From: a virus
Reading direction: 5' to 3' (one strand)
Virus record (IMG/VR): IMGVR_UViG_3300008107_000366
Location: 1 to 24,939 of that record
Length of the DNA: 24,939 nt
A program made the translations under genes and the position numbers. Shown in pieces: positions 4,726 through 12,800 of the stretch. The notes beneath the pieces are model-generated. The model did no database searches. It had not been told where the DNA came from and saw only the letters and a program-made list of their open reading frames with translations. Within the stretch, counting starts at the first letter, position 1; each line of letters opens with the position of its first letter.

Positions 4726-6279
4726 GTGGCAAGAACGAAAGAACAAAGCGACAAAGCAGTGAGCTCGGCGGGTCTGCACCTGGACTTTTCCGAGTCGCCA
4801 GTGGTGTACGACTTCATCAAGTCAAATGCCTTTGTACAAGGCCTAATGGGGCCGGTGGGGTCTGGGAAATCGTATGCCTGCGCTGCCAAGATCTTCCTGA
4901 AAGCGATCAAGCAAAAGCCCTCCCCGATCGACAATGTGAGGTACAGCCGCTGGGCAGTGGTCAGGAACAGCTACCCCATGCTGAAGACCACGACCATCAA
5001 GACCTGGCTTGAGCTCTTCCCCGAGGCTACCTTTGGCCCGATGCTCTGGACGCCGCCGATCACCCATCACATTCGGCTACCAGCTCGAGGCGACGCTGCA
5101 GGCATCGACATGGAAGTCATCTTTCTGGCGTTAGATCAGCCCAAGGACGTTAGAAAGCTGCTTTCCCTGGAACTGACCGGTGCATGGGTCAACGAAGCGC
5201 GAGAATTGCCCAAGGCCGTCATCGATGGCCTGACCCACCGGGTGGGTCGATACCCGACCAAGCGCGACGGTGGCGCTACCTGGCACGGCATCTGGATGGA
5301 TACCAACCCTCCTGATTCCGACCACTGGTGGGCGAACATGCACCTGAAGGAAAAGATGACCGGCCCGTATGCTTGGAAGTTTTGGCAGCAACCAGGCGGC
5401 GTGCTCGAGGTCGATGCAGCCGACCTGCCCGAGAACCCCGAGGCCAATGATCACGTCTTTGCCGGCAGCCGCTGGTGGAAGATCAACCCCAAGGCTGAAA
5501 ACACCAACAACCTGCCTGCCGGCTACTACCAGCAAATGCTGCTGGGTAAAAACTTCGATTGGATTCGCTGCTATGCCGGTGGCTTGTACACCTACGTCCA
5601 AGAAGGTCGCCCCGTTTGGCCCGAGTACGACGACACCACCATGTCAGGCGACACCGAGATCGAACCCGGCGTGCCGATCCAGGTCGGCCTTGACTTTGGT
5701 CTGACCCCGGCTGCAACGATCGGCCAGCGCCTGCCCAATGGCCGGTGGTTGATCCACCATGAGATCGTCACCTTCGACATGGGCCTCGAACGATTCGGCA
5801 GCCAGCTGTTGGCCGAGCTTAACCAGCGCTTCCCCAACCACCAGGTCATGCTCTGGGGCGACCCAGCAGGTATGGCCAGGGATGCCATCTATGAGGTCAC
5901 CAGCTTCGACTTCTTGCGGACGCTTGGCCTGCGAGCGCAGCCGACTGCCAGCAACGACTTCAAGGTGCGCCGGGAAGCAGCTGCAGCGCCCATGCAGCGA
6001 CTGATCAATGGCAAGCCTGGGCTGATCGTCAACCGCGACTGCAAGCTGCTGCGCAAAGCCCTGGGAGGCGGCTATCACTTCAAGCGGGTATCGATTGGTG
6101 CCGGCCAGGAGCGGTTCCGAGATGCGCCCAACAAGAACGAGCACTCGCACATCGGCGACTCGTTCGGCTACCTGATGCTCGGTGGCGGCGAGTACAACCG
6201 CATGACCAGGACGAACAGCTACGGTGCAGCCCCGCCCAAGCCGGTCGTGGCCAGCATGGATTTCGATGTGTTCAGTTGA
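4726..6279 (+). CDS. terL: Terminase large subunit (packaging ATPase/nuclease)
   Basis: This 517-aa product has a GTG start preceded by GGAGG (4717-4721). The ATPase domain shows Walker A GPVGSGKS (42-49), a Walker B-type strand ending in Glu (LTGAWVNE, E157) and a TNPP motif (193-196). The C-terminal RNase H-like nuclease supplies three acidic residues: D323 in GLDFG, D379 in WGDPAG and D478 in HIGDSFGY. All key residues are intact and the length is normal. TerL docks on the portal, pumps DNA into the procapsid and cuts concatemers or headful ends. The accessory gene sits between it and terS. The call is firm. Confidence 0.95.
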   Translation: MARTKEQSDKAVSSAGLHLDFSESPVVYDFIKSNAFVQGLMGPVGSGKSYACAAKIFLKAIKQKPSPIDNVRYSRWAVVRNSYPMLKTTTIKTWLELFPEATFGPMLWTPPITHHIRLPARGDAAGIDMEVIFLALDQPKDVRKLLSLELTGAWVNEARELPKAVIDGLTHRVGRYPTKRDGGATWHGIWMDTNPPDSDHWWANMHLKEKMTGPYAWKFWQQPGGVLEVDAADLPENPEANDHVFAGSRWWKINPKAENTNNLPAGYYQQMLLGKNFDWIRCYAGGLYTYVQEGRPVWPEYDDTTMSGDTEIEPGVPIQVGLDFGLTPAATIGQRLPNGRWLIHHEIVTFDMGLERFGSQLLAELNQRFPNHQVMLWGDPAGMARDAIYEVTSFDFLRTLGLRAQPTASNDFKVRREAAAAPMQRLINGKPGLIVNRDCKLLRKALGGGYHFKRVSIGAGQERFRDAPNKNEHSHIGDSFGYLMLGGGEYNRMTRTNSYGAAPPKPVVASMDFDVFS

Positions 6280-6287
6280 TATATCCG

Positions 6288-6299
6288 GCTGATATCAGC
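6288..6299. other. 12-bp perfect palindrome after terL
   Basis: GCTGATATCAGC is a perfect palindrome in the 62-base gap between terL and the next ATG. TAGAAT at 6326-6331 could serve as a -10 but has no good -35. The palindrome could be an operator; it is too short and lacks the T-run of a terminator. Confidence 0.3.
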
Positions 6300-6341
6300 G
6301 GACAGACTACGTGGCCAAAACCCAATAGAATCCGATGCAAT

Positions 6342-6821
6342 ATGGACGCCTTGACGATCTTTGAAGACAAGGTTCCGGCGCAGCAGATGCGTGACGCGGT
6401 GGTGCGTTTGCAGACCGCGCTGCTCGAGATGAACCAGGCCGACATTGTTACTACGCACAAGTTTCTGCCTGGCGTGTACGAGCGAACGATCACGATCCCG
6501 CCGTGGACTGTGTTGACTGGAGCAGCTCACAAGACTGCGTACCGGGTCAGACTGGAGAAAGGTGTCATCGCAGTCAACACCGACGACGGTGTGAAGGTGC
6601 TGGTGGCGCCGTGCGAGTTTGATGTCGATGCCGGGTTTCAGCGTGCCGGCAGAGTGTTCGAGGAGGAAGTGGTCTGGACTGACATCTATGCCAACCCAGA
6701 CAACTGCCGAAACATCGATGAATTGGAAAACCGTCTGTACGAGGTGCCTGAGTGCGGCCTCGGCGACAGCAGGAAAGGAGAAGTCAAATGGCTGGATGGA
6801 TCGCAGGCGCAATTATCATAG
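6342..6821 (+). CDS. Conserved phage cupin-like protein downstream of terL
   Basis: This is a 159-aa product from ATG 6342. An in-frame TTG at 6276 overlaps the terL stop (TTGA) and would add 22 residues; neither start has a clear ribosome binding site. After an N-terminal helix with QQMRDAVVRLQTALLEM, residues 45-115 form a beta-rich cupin-like domain with TIPPWTVLTGAAHKTAYRVR, KGVIAVNTDDGVKVLVAP and GRVFEEEVVWTDIY. I recognise this combination from small proteins between terminase and portal in many podoviruses and prophages, where it is unnamed or called cupin-like. It may be a minor structural or assembly protein. The last 34 bases overlap the next gene. Confidence 0.6.
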   Translation: MDALTIFEDKVPAQQMRDAVVRLQTALLEMNQADIVTTHKFLPGVYERTITIPPWTVLTGAAHKTAYRVRLEKGVIAVNTDDGVKVLVAPCEFDVDAGFQRAGRVFEEEVVWTDIYANPDNCRNIDELENRLYEVPECGLGDSRKGEVKWLDGSQAQLS

Positions 6822-7237
6822 GCTCGGCCTACCAGGCTAACGAAGCACGCAAGGCTCGCAAAGATGCCGAGCGACAGCAACAGCAAGCGCTACAACAGCA
6901 AGCTGCTGATGCCAATGCAATGCGTGCCGAGGTTGCGCGACAAACCGCTGAATACGGCAAGCAAAGTGCCTCGCTCCAGCAGCAGGCCGAGCTGGCCAAG
7001 CAGCAGTTTGAGCAGCAGCAGTTGAGCTACCAAGAAAACCGGCTGGCGATGGAGAAGAAGTCCAAAGAAGTGCAAGCCGCAGCTGATGAGGAGCGTCGCA
7101 AGGCTGCAGCATCCGAGGCATCTGCGCTTAAAGCTCGCACTCGCGGTGGTCGTCGCGCCCTGCTTTCTCAAGAACGTCTAACGCCAGAGCTCGGCGTCAC
7201 GTCGCCAATGCTCGGCTCTGACATGAGGATCGTCTAA
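6788..7237 (+). CDS. Coiled-coil protein with hydrophobic N-terminus
   Basis: This 149-aa product starts at ATG 6788 inside the previous gene, with a good AAAGGAG site just upstream. Residues 2-14 (AGWIAGAIIIGSA) are hydrophobic. Residues 18-125 are a long Gln/Ala/Glu-rich helix (RQQQQALQQQAADANAM and similar blocks), clearly coiled coil. The end, TPELGVTSPMLG, looks like an extended binding tail. A hydrophobic head plus a long coil recalls small ejected virion proteins (T7 gp14-like) that form a channel across the envelope, but a clearer gp14-like gene lies at 14784. No family assigned. The stop overlaps the next ATG (TAATG). Confidence 0.6.
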   Translation: MAGWIAGAIIIGSAYQANEARKARKDAERQQQQALQQQAADANAMRAEVARQTAEYGKQSASLQQQAELAKQQFEQQQLSYQENRLAMEKKSKEVQAAADEERRKAAASEASALKARTRGGRRALLSQERLTPELGVTSPMLGSDMRIV

Positions 7238-7923
7238 TGGCTGAGTCGATCTATCAAAAGCGGATGAAGGTGCGCCGCATGTCTGACATCGAGCGTCTGG
7301 CGCAGCAGTATTCAAAAGACGTTAGAGCTATGGGCAGTCAGTATCAGACAAGTTTTGCTGACTACCAAAAGCAAGTGTCTGCACAAATGGCGCCGTATGA
7401 ATCTGCTCTTGAAAAGTACAAGGTGGACATGTCTGCCTATCAATCGCAAGCAGCCGCTTATCAACAAAGACTAGACGCATACCAAAAAGCATTGCAAGAC
7501 TTCCCCACTTCTGAAGGCACAAAGGTTGGCGTGTCTCGAACTGGGGGAAAGCAAGGCTCTGTGTTCAATATTGACGGCGCCATATACAGCGTAAATGCAG
7601 AGCTGCCGGTGAACTATTATTCAAAACCAGTTTACGAAACAAAGTATCAACAGGTAAGACACAGCACAGGATTGCAACCATACCAAGCACTTGTTCGCCA
7701 CGATCTTTACAAAAAAACGCCACCAGAAAAATTTACTGAAGAAGCGCCTAGGGCGCCATCAGCGCCAACAAAGCCAGAGATCGCTGAGTTTGATCAATCT
7801 GACTTTGAAGCCAAGAGCAAAGAGCTTGGGCAGACGTATCAGCGCGAACTTGGTGAGCGCAAATCCGCACGCTTAGCAGCTGTCTCGCGTAGCTCTCGGC
7901 GTCCACTATTGCAAGGGAGCTAG
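7237..7923 (+). CDS. Tyr/Gln-rich coiled-coil protein, virion-associated candidate
   Basis: This 228-aa product starts with an ATG overlapping the previous TAA. Residues 14-90 are a heptad-like helix with Tyr repeated about every 7-8 positions (YKVDMSAYQSQAAAYQQRL). Residues 92-130 look like a beta segment (GSVFNIDGAIYSVNAEL). A Pro-rich linker (about 165-182) and a second charged helix end the protein. The gene is somewhat AT-richer than its neighbours. It belongs to the small cluster between terL and portal. Structural or scaffolding roles are possible; not recognised. Confidence 0.55.
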   Translation: MAESIYQKRMKVRRMSDIERLAQQYSKDVRAMGSQYQTSFADYQKQVSAQMAPYESALEKYKVDMSAYQSQAAAYQQRLDAYQKALQDFPTSEGTKVGVSRTGGKQGSVFNIDGAIYSVNAELPVNYYSKPVYETKYQQVRHSTGLQPYQALVRHDLYKKTPPEKFTEEAPRAPSAPTKPEIAEFDQSDFEAKSKELGQTYQRELGERKSARLAAVSRSSRRPLLQGS

Positions 7924-7925
7924 TC

Positions 7926-8105
7926 ATGCCTGGTCTATACGCAAACATCCACGCCAAGCGTGAGCGCATCAAGGACGGCAGCGGCGAGAAGATGCGCAAG
8001 CCCGGCTCGCCTGGTGCGCCAACCGAGGAGGCTTTCAAAGACTCCGCAAAAACCGCAAAGAGCCGAAAGGCCAAGCGCCCGATGCTTGCTGAATATGAGA
8101 AGTGA
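7926..8105 (+). CDS. Small basic protein upstream of portal
   Basis: This 59-aa product runs from ATG 7926 to TGA 8103-8105. It is strongly basic, with MPGLYANIHAKRERIKDGSG, then EKMRKPGSPGAPT and an Ala/Lys-rich helix (KDSAKTAKSRKAKRPM). I recognise this as a small conserved protein commonly lying just before the portal gene of podoviruses and related prophages; its function is unknown. The Lys/Arg content suggests contact with DNA or with acidic surfaces during head assembly. The ribosome binding site (AAGGGAG) lies about 7-13 bases upstream. Confidence 0.7.
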   Translation: MPGLYANIHAKRERIKDGSGEKMRKPGSPGAPTEEAFKDSAKTAKSRKAKRPMLAEYEK

Positions 8106-8113
8106 GGATTGAC

Positions 8114-9727
8114 ATGGCAGCATACGAAAAACCGCTTGGCGGCATGCGGCTGAAACCCGAAGAGATCTTGAAGCGTCAGCAGCTTGCGCAAACCAAGAAA
8201 GACGAGTTTCAGCAGATCTACCAGGATGCCTACGAGTTCGCCCTACCCCAGCGTCAGCTGTACGGTGTCTGGGAAGGTGGCGCAACTGGCACCAAGAAAA
8301 TGCAGCGCGTCTTTGATTCGACCGCGATCAACTCAACCCAGCGCTTCGCCAACCGGCTGCAGTCGGTCGTTTTCCCACCGCAGCGCAAATGGTCGAAGCT
8401 CGAGCCTGGCCCGTCGATTCCGCTTGAGCGCAAGTCGCAAGCACAAGCAATCCTCGACGCCTATGGCGACCGCATGTTTGATGTGCTGAAGCAATCAAAC
8501 TTTGACATCGCTATCGGTGAGTTCCTGCTGGATCTTGCGGTCGGCACTGCCTGCATGATGGTTCAACCTGGCGATGATGTGTCGCCGATCAACTTCGTGC
8601 CGGTGCCATTGTTCCTGGTCAGCTACGAGGAAGGCGCAAACGGCCAAGTGGATAACGTCTACCGCCGCATGCGCATGAAGGGTGAGTCGATCGCACGACA
8701 GTGGCCTGATGCCAAGATCCCGCCCGAGCTTCAGCGTCGCATCGACGACAAACCAACCGACGACATCGAGCTGCTCGAGGCAACGATTCACGACCACAAG
8801 CGTGGTGACTACTGCTACCACGTCATTTGGAAGGAAGGTAAGCAGGAGCTTGTCTACCGTCGTCGCAAGACTTCGCCTTGGGTAGTGTCGCGCTACATGA
8901 AGGTGGCCGGCGAGATCTACGGTCGCGGCCCGCTGATCACTGCCCTGCCCGACATCAAGACGCTGAACAAGACCAAGGAACTGCTGCTGAAGAACGCTTC
9001 GCTTGCTGTGGCTGGTGTCTACACTGCAGCTGACGACGGCGTGCTGAATCCGAACACGGTCAAGCTCTCGCCTGGCGCGATCATTCCTGTGGCTCGCAAC
9101 GGTGGCCCGCAAGGCCCAGCCCTGCTGCCCCTGCCCCGCTCCGGCGACTTCAACGTGTCGCAGCTGGTGATCAACGACCTGGTGAGCTCGATCAAACGCA
9201 TCCTGCTTGATGAGTCGCTGCCGCCCGAAAACATGTCTGCACGCTCGGCGACCGAGATTGTGGAGCGCATGAAGGAGCTCTCGCAGAACCTGGGCTCCGC
9301 CTTTGGTCGCCTCATCAACGAAACCATGATCCCGCTGGTGTCCAAGATCCTCGAGGTCATGGACGAGCGCGGCCTGATCGACCTGCCGCTGCGGGTCAAC
9401 GGTCTTGAGGTCAAGGTGGTGCCGGTCGCACCGCTGGCGATGGCGCAGAACATGGAGGATGTGAACGCGATTCTGCAGTACTCGCAGCTGATGGGTACCG
9501 GTCAGTTTGGCCCAGACGGCCAGCTGGCGTTGAAGAACGACGCGGTGGTGGACTACTTGGCCGACAAGCTGGGCGTGCCGGCGTCCGTCAGAAACAGCGC
9601 CGAGGAGCGTGCCGTATTGCTCGAGGAGGCGCAACAGCAGCAGATGCAGGCAGCCGCTATGCAGCAGGCAGCAATGCAACAGCAGGCAGCCGCAGCGATG
9701 CCAGCACCTGAAGGGATGCCTGTTTGA
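8114..9727 (+). CDS. Portal protein (head-to-tail connector)
   Basis: This 537-aa product starts at ATG 8114 with GAGG seven bases before it. It matches the podovirus head-tail connector family (Head-tail_con type, T7 gp8-like): an N-terminal helix with EEILKRQQLAQTKKDEFQ, then RVFDSTAINSTQRFANRLQS (65-84) and VVFPPQRKWSKLEPG. Typical later blocks are GRGPLITALPDIKTLNKTKE and the LLDESLPPENMSARSATEIV stem/tunnel region. The C-terminus is Gln/Ala/Met-rich, as in other members. Twelve copies form the vertex ring through which DNA is packaged and ejected; this is where TerL and the tail dock. The stop overlaps the TTG of the next gene (TTGA). Confidence 0.92.
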   Translation: MAAYEKPLGGMRLKPEEILKRQQLAQTKKDEFQQIYQDAYEFALPQRQLYGVWEGGATGTKKMQRVFDSTAINSTQRFANRLQSVVFPPQRKWSKLEPGPSIPLERKSQAQAILDAYGDRMFDVLKQSNFDIAIGEFLLDLAVGTACMMVQPGDDVSPINFVPVPLFLVSYEEGANGQVDNVYRRMRMKGESIARQWPDAKIPPELQRRIDDKPTDDIELLEATIHDHKRGDYCYHVIWKEGKQELVYRRRKTSPWVVSRYMKVAGEIYGRGPLITALPDIKTLNKTKELLLKNASLAVAGVYTAADDGVLNPNTVKLSPGAIIPVARNGGPQGPALLPLPRSGDFNVSQLVINDLVSSIKRILLDESLPPENMSARSATEIVERMKELSQNLGSAFGRLINETMIPLVSKILEVMDERGLIDLPLRVNGLEVKVVPVAPLAMAQNMEDVNAILQYSQLMGTGQFGPDGQLALKNDAVVDYLADKLGVPASVRNSAEERAVLLEEAQQQQMQAAAMQQAAMQQQAAAAMPAPEGMPV

Positions 9728-9987
9728 GCTGGGAAGACTTGGAGCAGCTGGGCGAGACCTCGGACATTCGTGAGGTCACCCAGCAGCGCGAGGATCTGGC
9801 GCGGCTTTGCTTGAGAGTGTTTGGCGATGAGGATGGCCAGGCGCTGCTCAAATGGCTGCGTGAAATGTACGTCGATGTACCTGTTGCCGTGCCGGGTACT
9901 GACGCCTCGCATGCCTACTTTGCCGAGGGGCAGAGGACGGTCGTGCGGGATCTAATCGCACGGATCAACCAAGCAAGGAGCCTATGA
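9724..9987 (+). CDS. Bbp19-like phage protein
   Basis: This 87-aa product has a TTG start overlapping the portal stop. Residues 25-83 have the pattern of the Bbp19 family named from Bordetella phage BPP-1: ARLCLRVFGDEDGQALLKWL, then an aromatic stretch (SHAYFAEGQRTVVRDLIARI). Family members are short, helical and usually encoded between portal and scaffold or capsid genes, as here. Their function is not settled; a head-assembly or virion role is likely. The end overlaps the scaffold start (ATGA). Confidence 0.7.
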   Translation: MSWEDLEQLGETSDIREVTQQREDLARLCLRVFGDEDGQALLKWLREMYVDVPVAVPGTDASHAYFAEGQRTVVRDLIARINQARSL

Positions 9988-10751
9988 GCGAAACCGCAAC
10001 AGTCGAGCCCGGTCAGTCCGGCCTACTCGACGGTGTTTCTGTCACGGACGAAAAACAAAACGAGACCAACCAGCAACAGGTCGCCATCGATCACAAACCA
10101 GCTGACCCAGCTGCAGCTGCCGCCCCGGCAGAGCGACCAGAGTGGATGCCGGAAAACTTCTGGAAGGACGGCAACCCTGACTATGAAGGTCTAGCCAAAT
10201 CTTGGCGCGACCTGCGCGGCAAGATCAGCAAAGGCGCTCACAACGCCCCGGCTGATGGCAAGTACGACCTGTCATCCTTCGGCGAAGCTACCGACAACCC
10301 GATGGCCAATACCTTGGCCGGTTGGGCGAAGGAAAACGGCTTGTCGCAGGCGCAGTTCGATGACCTGGTCGGCCAGCTGCAGACCCAAGCCAAGGAGATC
10401 ATGGGCAACGACATGGTTGACCCGGCGGCAGAGCTGCAGAAGCTCGGGCCAAACGGTCGGGCAATGGTCGATGGCATGGTCGATTGGGCTCGAGGCCTGG
10501 TCAACAAGGGCGTCTGGAATGCCGACGACTTCGAGGAGTTCAAGATCATGGGCGGCACTGCTCGCGGTCTGAACGCCTTGGTCAAGATCCGCGAAGCCTA
10601 CGAGGGCCGAGTGCCGATCGAGTCTGCCCCGCTGGACGGCGCCCCGACCAAGGAGGAGCTCTACCAGATGGTCGGCGACCCCAAGTACAAGACCGACCCG
10701 GCCTACCGCCAAAAGGTCGAACGCTTGTTCAATCAAGTGATGGGCCAGTAA
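9984..10751 (+). CDS. Scaffold / capsid assembly protein
   Basis: This 255-aa product starts at the ATG overlapping the previous stop. The N-terminal 50 residues are acidic and disordered (Glu, Gln, Ala, Pro). They are followed by ERPEWMPENFWKDGNPDYEG, a motif I associate with podovirus scaffold or capsid assembly proteins (T7 gp9-like). Helical segments come next, ending in EELYQMVGDPKYKTDPAYRQ and KVERLFNQVMG, the C-terminal helix-turn that usually touches the capsid protein. The position between portal and capsid fits. It would guide MCP into procapsids and then leave. Confidence 0.85.
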   Translation: MSETATVEPGQSGLLDGVSVTDEKQNETNQQQVAIDHKPADPAAAAAPAERPEWMPENFWKDGNPDYEGLAKSWRDLRGKISKGAHNAPADGKYDLSSFGEATDNPMANTLAGWAKENGLSQAQFDDLVGQLQTQAKEIMGNDMVDPAAELQKLGPNGRAMVDGMVDWARGLVNKGVWNADDFEEFKIMGGTARGLNALVKIREAYEGRVPIESAPLDGAPTKEELYQMVGDPKYKTDPAYRQKVERLFNQVMGQ

Positions 10752-10789
10752 TCCTGCCGGTGGGTTTGTACAGATTGCAATCGGCGGTG

Positions 10790-10817
10790 TTGCATTTTAA
10801 TCACCGACGCCTACAAT
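10790..10817 (+). promoter_or_regulatory. Candidate promoter for the capsid gene
   Basis: TTGCAT (10790-10795) is followed after 16 bases by TACAAT (10812-10817), close to the sigma70 -10 consensus. Transcription would start near 10824, about 140 bases before the capsid ATG. The same -10, TACAAT, appears before the tail-fibre gene. No phage RNA polymerase is seen in the window, so host polymerase is assumed. Confidence 0.4.
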
Positions 10818-10823
10818 CCGCGA

Positions 10824-10962
10824 CAAGGCCCACCGGGTTTACCCGACCCTGACCACGGCGAGATGCCGGCGAGTGGCTGCCGTAAGCAGCAAGCCCAGGC
10901 CCGCACGATGCGGCTCACCGACGCGCAAAACCCCTGACTAATCAACCGAACGAGGTTACGAA
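10824..10962 (+). other. Structured leader of the capsid gene
   Basis: This is the only sizeable gap within the head genes. It contains hairpins CGGG-TTTA-CCCG (10834-10845) and GCTGC-CGTAA-GCAGC (10876-10890), and a 24-codon frame (10863-10937, starting MPASGC). The capsid ribosome binding site GAGG is at 10952-10955. It may adjust mRNA stability or translation of the most heavily made protein. I see no clear gene beyond the tiny frame. Confidence 0.4.
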
Positions 10963-11817
10963 ATGGCTATCTCTCTGAGCAACGCCTTCGTCACGCTCTT
11001 CGACGCAGAGGTCAAACAGGCTTACCAGGGCAAGGCAATGCTGGTGGGCGCTGTGCGTCAGCGTCGTGGTGTCGAAGGCTCTACTGTCAAATTCCCGAAA
11101 GTCGGTCGCGGCGTGGCTACTGCCCGCGTGACTCAGACCGATGTAACGCCGATGAACGTCGGCTTCTCGACCGTTACCTGCACGCTGTCCGATTGGAACG
11201 CTGCTGAGTACTCGGACATCTTCTCGCAGGCCAAGGTCAACTTCGACGAGCGCTCTGAGCTCGCCCAAGTCGTCGGCGCTGCAATCGGTCGTCGCCAGGA
11301 TCAGCTGATCCTCGACGCGCTGAATGCTGCTTCCGGCACCGGCACTGTGGCGAACTCGATTGGTGGTGCAAACACCAACATGAACATCGCCAAGCTGCGC
11401 GAAGCCGCAAAGATCCTGAACGCCAAGAACGTACCGGCAGAGGGCCGCAACATCATTATCCACGCCAACTCGCTGGCCGCGATGCTCGAGCAGACTTCGG
11501 TCACCAGCTCGGACTTCAACACCGTCAAGGCGCTGGTGCAGGGTGAGATCAACCAGTACATGGGCTTCACCTTCCACGTCCTGGGCGACCGCTCTGAAGG
11601 CGGCTTGCCGATCGACGGCTCGTCGGATCGCACGCTGTTTGCTTTCCACCGCGACGCTATCGGCTACGCCGAAGGTATCGCCCCGAAGACCGAGATCAAC
11701 TACATCCCCGAGAAGACCAGCTGGCTGGTCAACGCTTTGTTCTCGGCTGGCTCTGTTGCGATCGATGCCGAGGGTATCGTCAAAATCACTGCCCGCGACA
11801 CTGCGGCTGCAGCTTAA
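10963..11817 (+). CDS. Major capsid protein
   Basis: This 284-aa product starts at ATG 10963, seven bases after GAGG. It lies right after the scaffold, and its composition is typical of HK97-fold capsid proteins. The N-terminal arm MAISLSNAFVTLFDAEVKQAY is followed by a stretch with KFPKVGRGVATARVTQTDVT, a long spine helix near RSELAQVVGAAIGRRQDQLI (residues about 93-112), and an A-domain with FHRDAIGYAEGI. The length suits BPP-1-like podoviruses. No cleaved delta domain or frameshift product is evident. Assignment rests on gene order and residue pattern together. Confidence 0.88.
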   Translation: MAISLSNAFVTLFDAEVKQAYQGKAMLVGAVRQRRGVEGSTVKFPKVGRGVATARVTQTDVTPMNVGFSTVTCTLSDWNAAEYSDIFSQAKVNFDERSELAQVVGAAIGRRQDQLILDALNAASGTGTVANSIGGANTNMNIAKLREAAKILNAKNVPAEGRNIIIHANSLAAMLEQTSVTSSDFNTVKALVQGEINQYMGFTFHVLGDRSEGGLPIDGSSDRTLFAFHRDAIGYAEGIAPKTEINYIPEKTSWLVNALFSAGSVAIDAEGIVKITARDTAAAA

Positions 11818-11833
11818 TAGGGAGGGCTAAGTC

Positions 11834-12112
11834 ATGGCTTACGATGCAGCTGGCTTTACCGCCTACTCCGCGTCCAAACGCGGCAACGCCCCGTCGATGT
11901 ATGGCTACAAGACCGCAGACACTATCGCGGATGTCAACACGTCGGGCTACTTCAACTCGCTGGCAAACACCCTCGAGGTGGGCGACATCATTCACTGCGT
12001 GACATCGACCGGTTCGACCGCCGTCGTCACTCTGGTGTATGTGGTGTCCAACGCATCGGGTGTGGTGGACGTGACCGACGGCACCACGCTGTCGAACACT
12101 GACAGCGACTAA
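11834..12112 (+). CDS. Small head protein (decoration/cement candidate)
   Basis: This 92-aa product has GGGAGG about ten bases before its ATG. After an N-terminal arm (AGFTAYSASKRGNAPSMYGY), the pattern YKTADTIADVNTSGYFN and LEVGDIIHCVT, then VVTLVYVVSN and SGVVDVTDGTTLSNTDSD, predicts a small beta domain. I recognise this from short proteins encoded just after capsid genes in phages and prophages, where capsid stabilising or surface decoration is suspected. It is likely made at high level with the capsid protein because no stop signal lies between them and the hairpin follows it. Function is inferred from position. Confidence 0.65.
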   Translation: MAYDAAGFTAYSASKRGNAPSMYGYKTADTIADVNTSGYFNSLANTLEVGDIIHCVTSTGSTAVVTLVYVVSNASGVVDVTDGTTLSNTDSD

Positions 12113-12133
12113 CCCGCTGTTCCAGTAGTGCTG

Positions 12134-12165
12134 GGGGCTGGTCTCTGAAACATGGGCCAGCCCCT
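12134..12165 (+). terminator. Hairpin after the capsid genes, terminator or processing site
   Basis: GGGGCTGG (12134-12141) pairs perfectly with CCAGCCCC (12157-12164) over eight pairs with a 15-base loop, followed by TTCTCACATT. The stem is strong but the T-run is poor, so partial termination or an mRNA 3'-end stabiliser is more likely than full termination. It separates the head genes from the tail genes. Confidence 0.5.
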
Positions 12166-12185
12166 TCTCACATTAAGAGGTTCCG

Positions 12186-12800
12186 ATGGCAGCAGGCGAC
12201 ACAGGTGTATCAATCTGCTCTGACGCGCTGATTCTTTTGGGCGCGAAGGCGATCTCGTCTTTCAATGACGGCACCGATGAGGCCAATGCCTGCGACCGTC
12301 TATACCCAGACATTCGAGATTCCACGCTGGCCGTTTACCCGTGGAAGTTCTCCATGAAGAAAGTGCAGCTGGCCCGGCTGATCACGGCCCCGAACAGCGC
12401 TTGGACTTATGCGTTCCAGCTGCCAGGCGACCGGCTCGCTTATCCGCGTGCTGTGCGTCAAAGCGCACTGCCCAACGCACCGATCGAAAAAGATTGGGAG
12501 ATCCAGGGCGACCAGCTGCTGACTAACATCGACACGGTCTTCATCGACTACCAATACAGCGCACCTGAGTACGCGTGGCCGCAGTACTTCGTGCAGCTGA
12601 TGAAGTACATGCTGGCATGGCACTTGGCCGAGCCAATCACCGAGCAGCGCGAGAAGTCTTCGTACTGGCAAGGCGTGGCAACCGGCGCACCGGCTGAGAA
12701 TGGTCGCGGCGGCTATTTGCGTCAGGCCATGCAGATTGATGGCGCGAACAACCCGAACCCGGTTATTGACGATTACACGCTCATTGCGGTGAGGGGTTAA
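12186..12800 (+). CDS. Tail tubular protein A (adaptor, T7 gp11-like)
   Basis: This 204-aa product has AAGAGG before its ATG. The pattern SICSDALILLGAKAISSFND, then EANACDRLYPDIRDSTLAVY and PWKFSMKKVQLAR, is the standard start of gp11-like adaptor proteins. Later come AYPRAVR, the IDYQYSAPEYAWPQYFVQLM block and helices with AWHLAEPIT. T7 gp11 is about 196 aa. Twelve copies join the portal to the nozzle. The stop overlaps the next ATG (TAATG), so A and B are made in coupled amounts. Confidence 0.9.
   Translation: MAAGDTGVSICSDALILLGAKAISSFNDGTDEANACDRLYPDIRDSTLAVYPWKFSMKKVQLARLITAPNSAWTYAFQLPGDRLAYPRAVRQSALPNAPIEKDWEIQGDQLLTNIDTVFIDYQYSAPEYAWPQYFVQLMKYMLAWHLAEPITEQREKSSYWQGVATGAPAENGRGGYLRQAMQIDGANNPNPVIDDYTLIAVRG

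Noticed and set aside
8495-9679. 394-codon open frame on the minus strand across the portal gene
   Set aside because: It is antisense to a well-supported portal gene, its product is His/Leu/Val-rich in the way reverse translations of GC-rich genes are, and it has no domain pattern.
10963-11817. Programmed frameshift giving a long capsid form, as in T7 gene 10
   Set aside because: The capsid frame ends at TAATAG with no slippery sequence noticed and no useful downstream extension.
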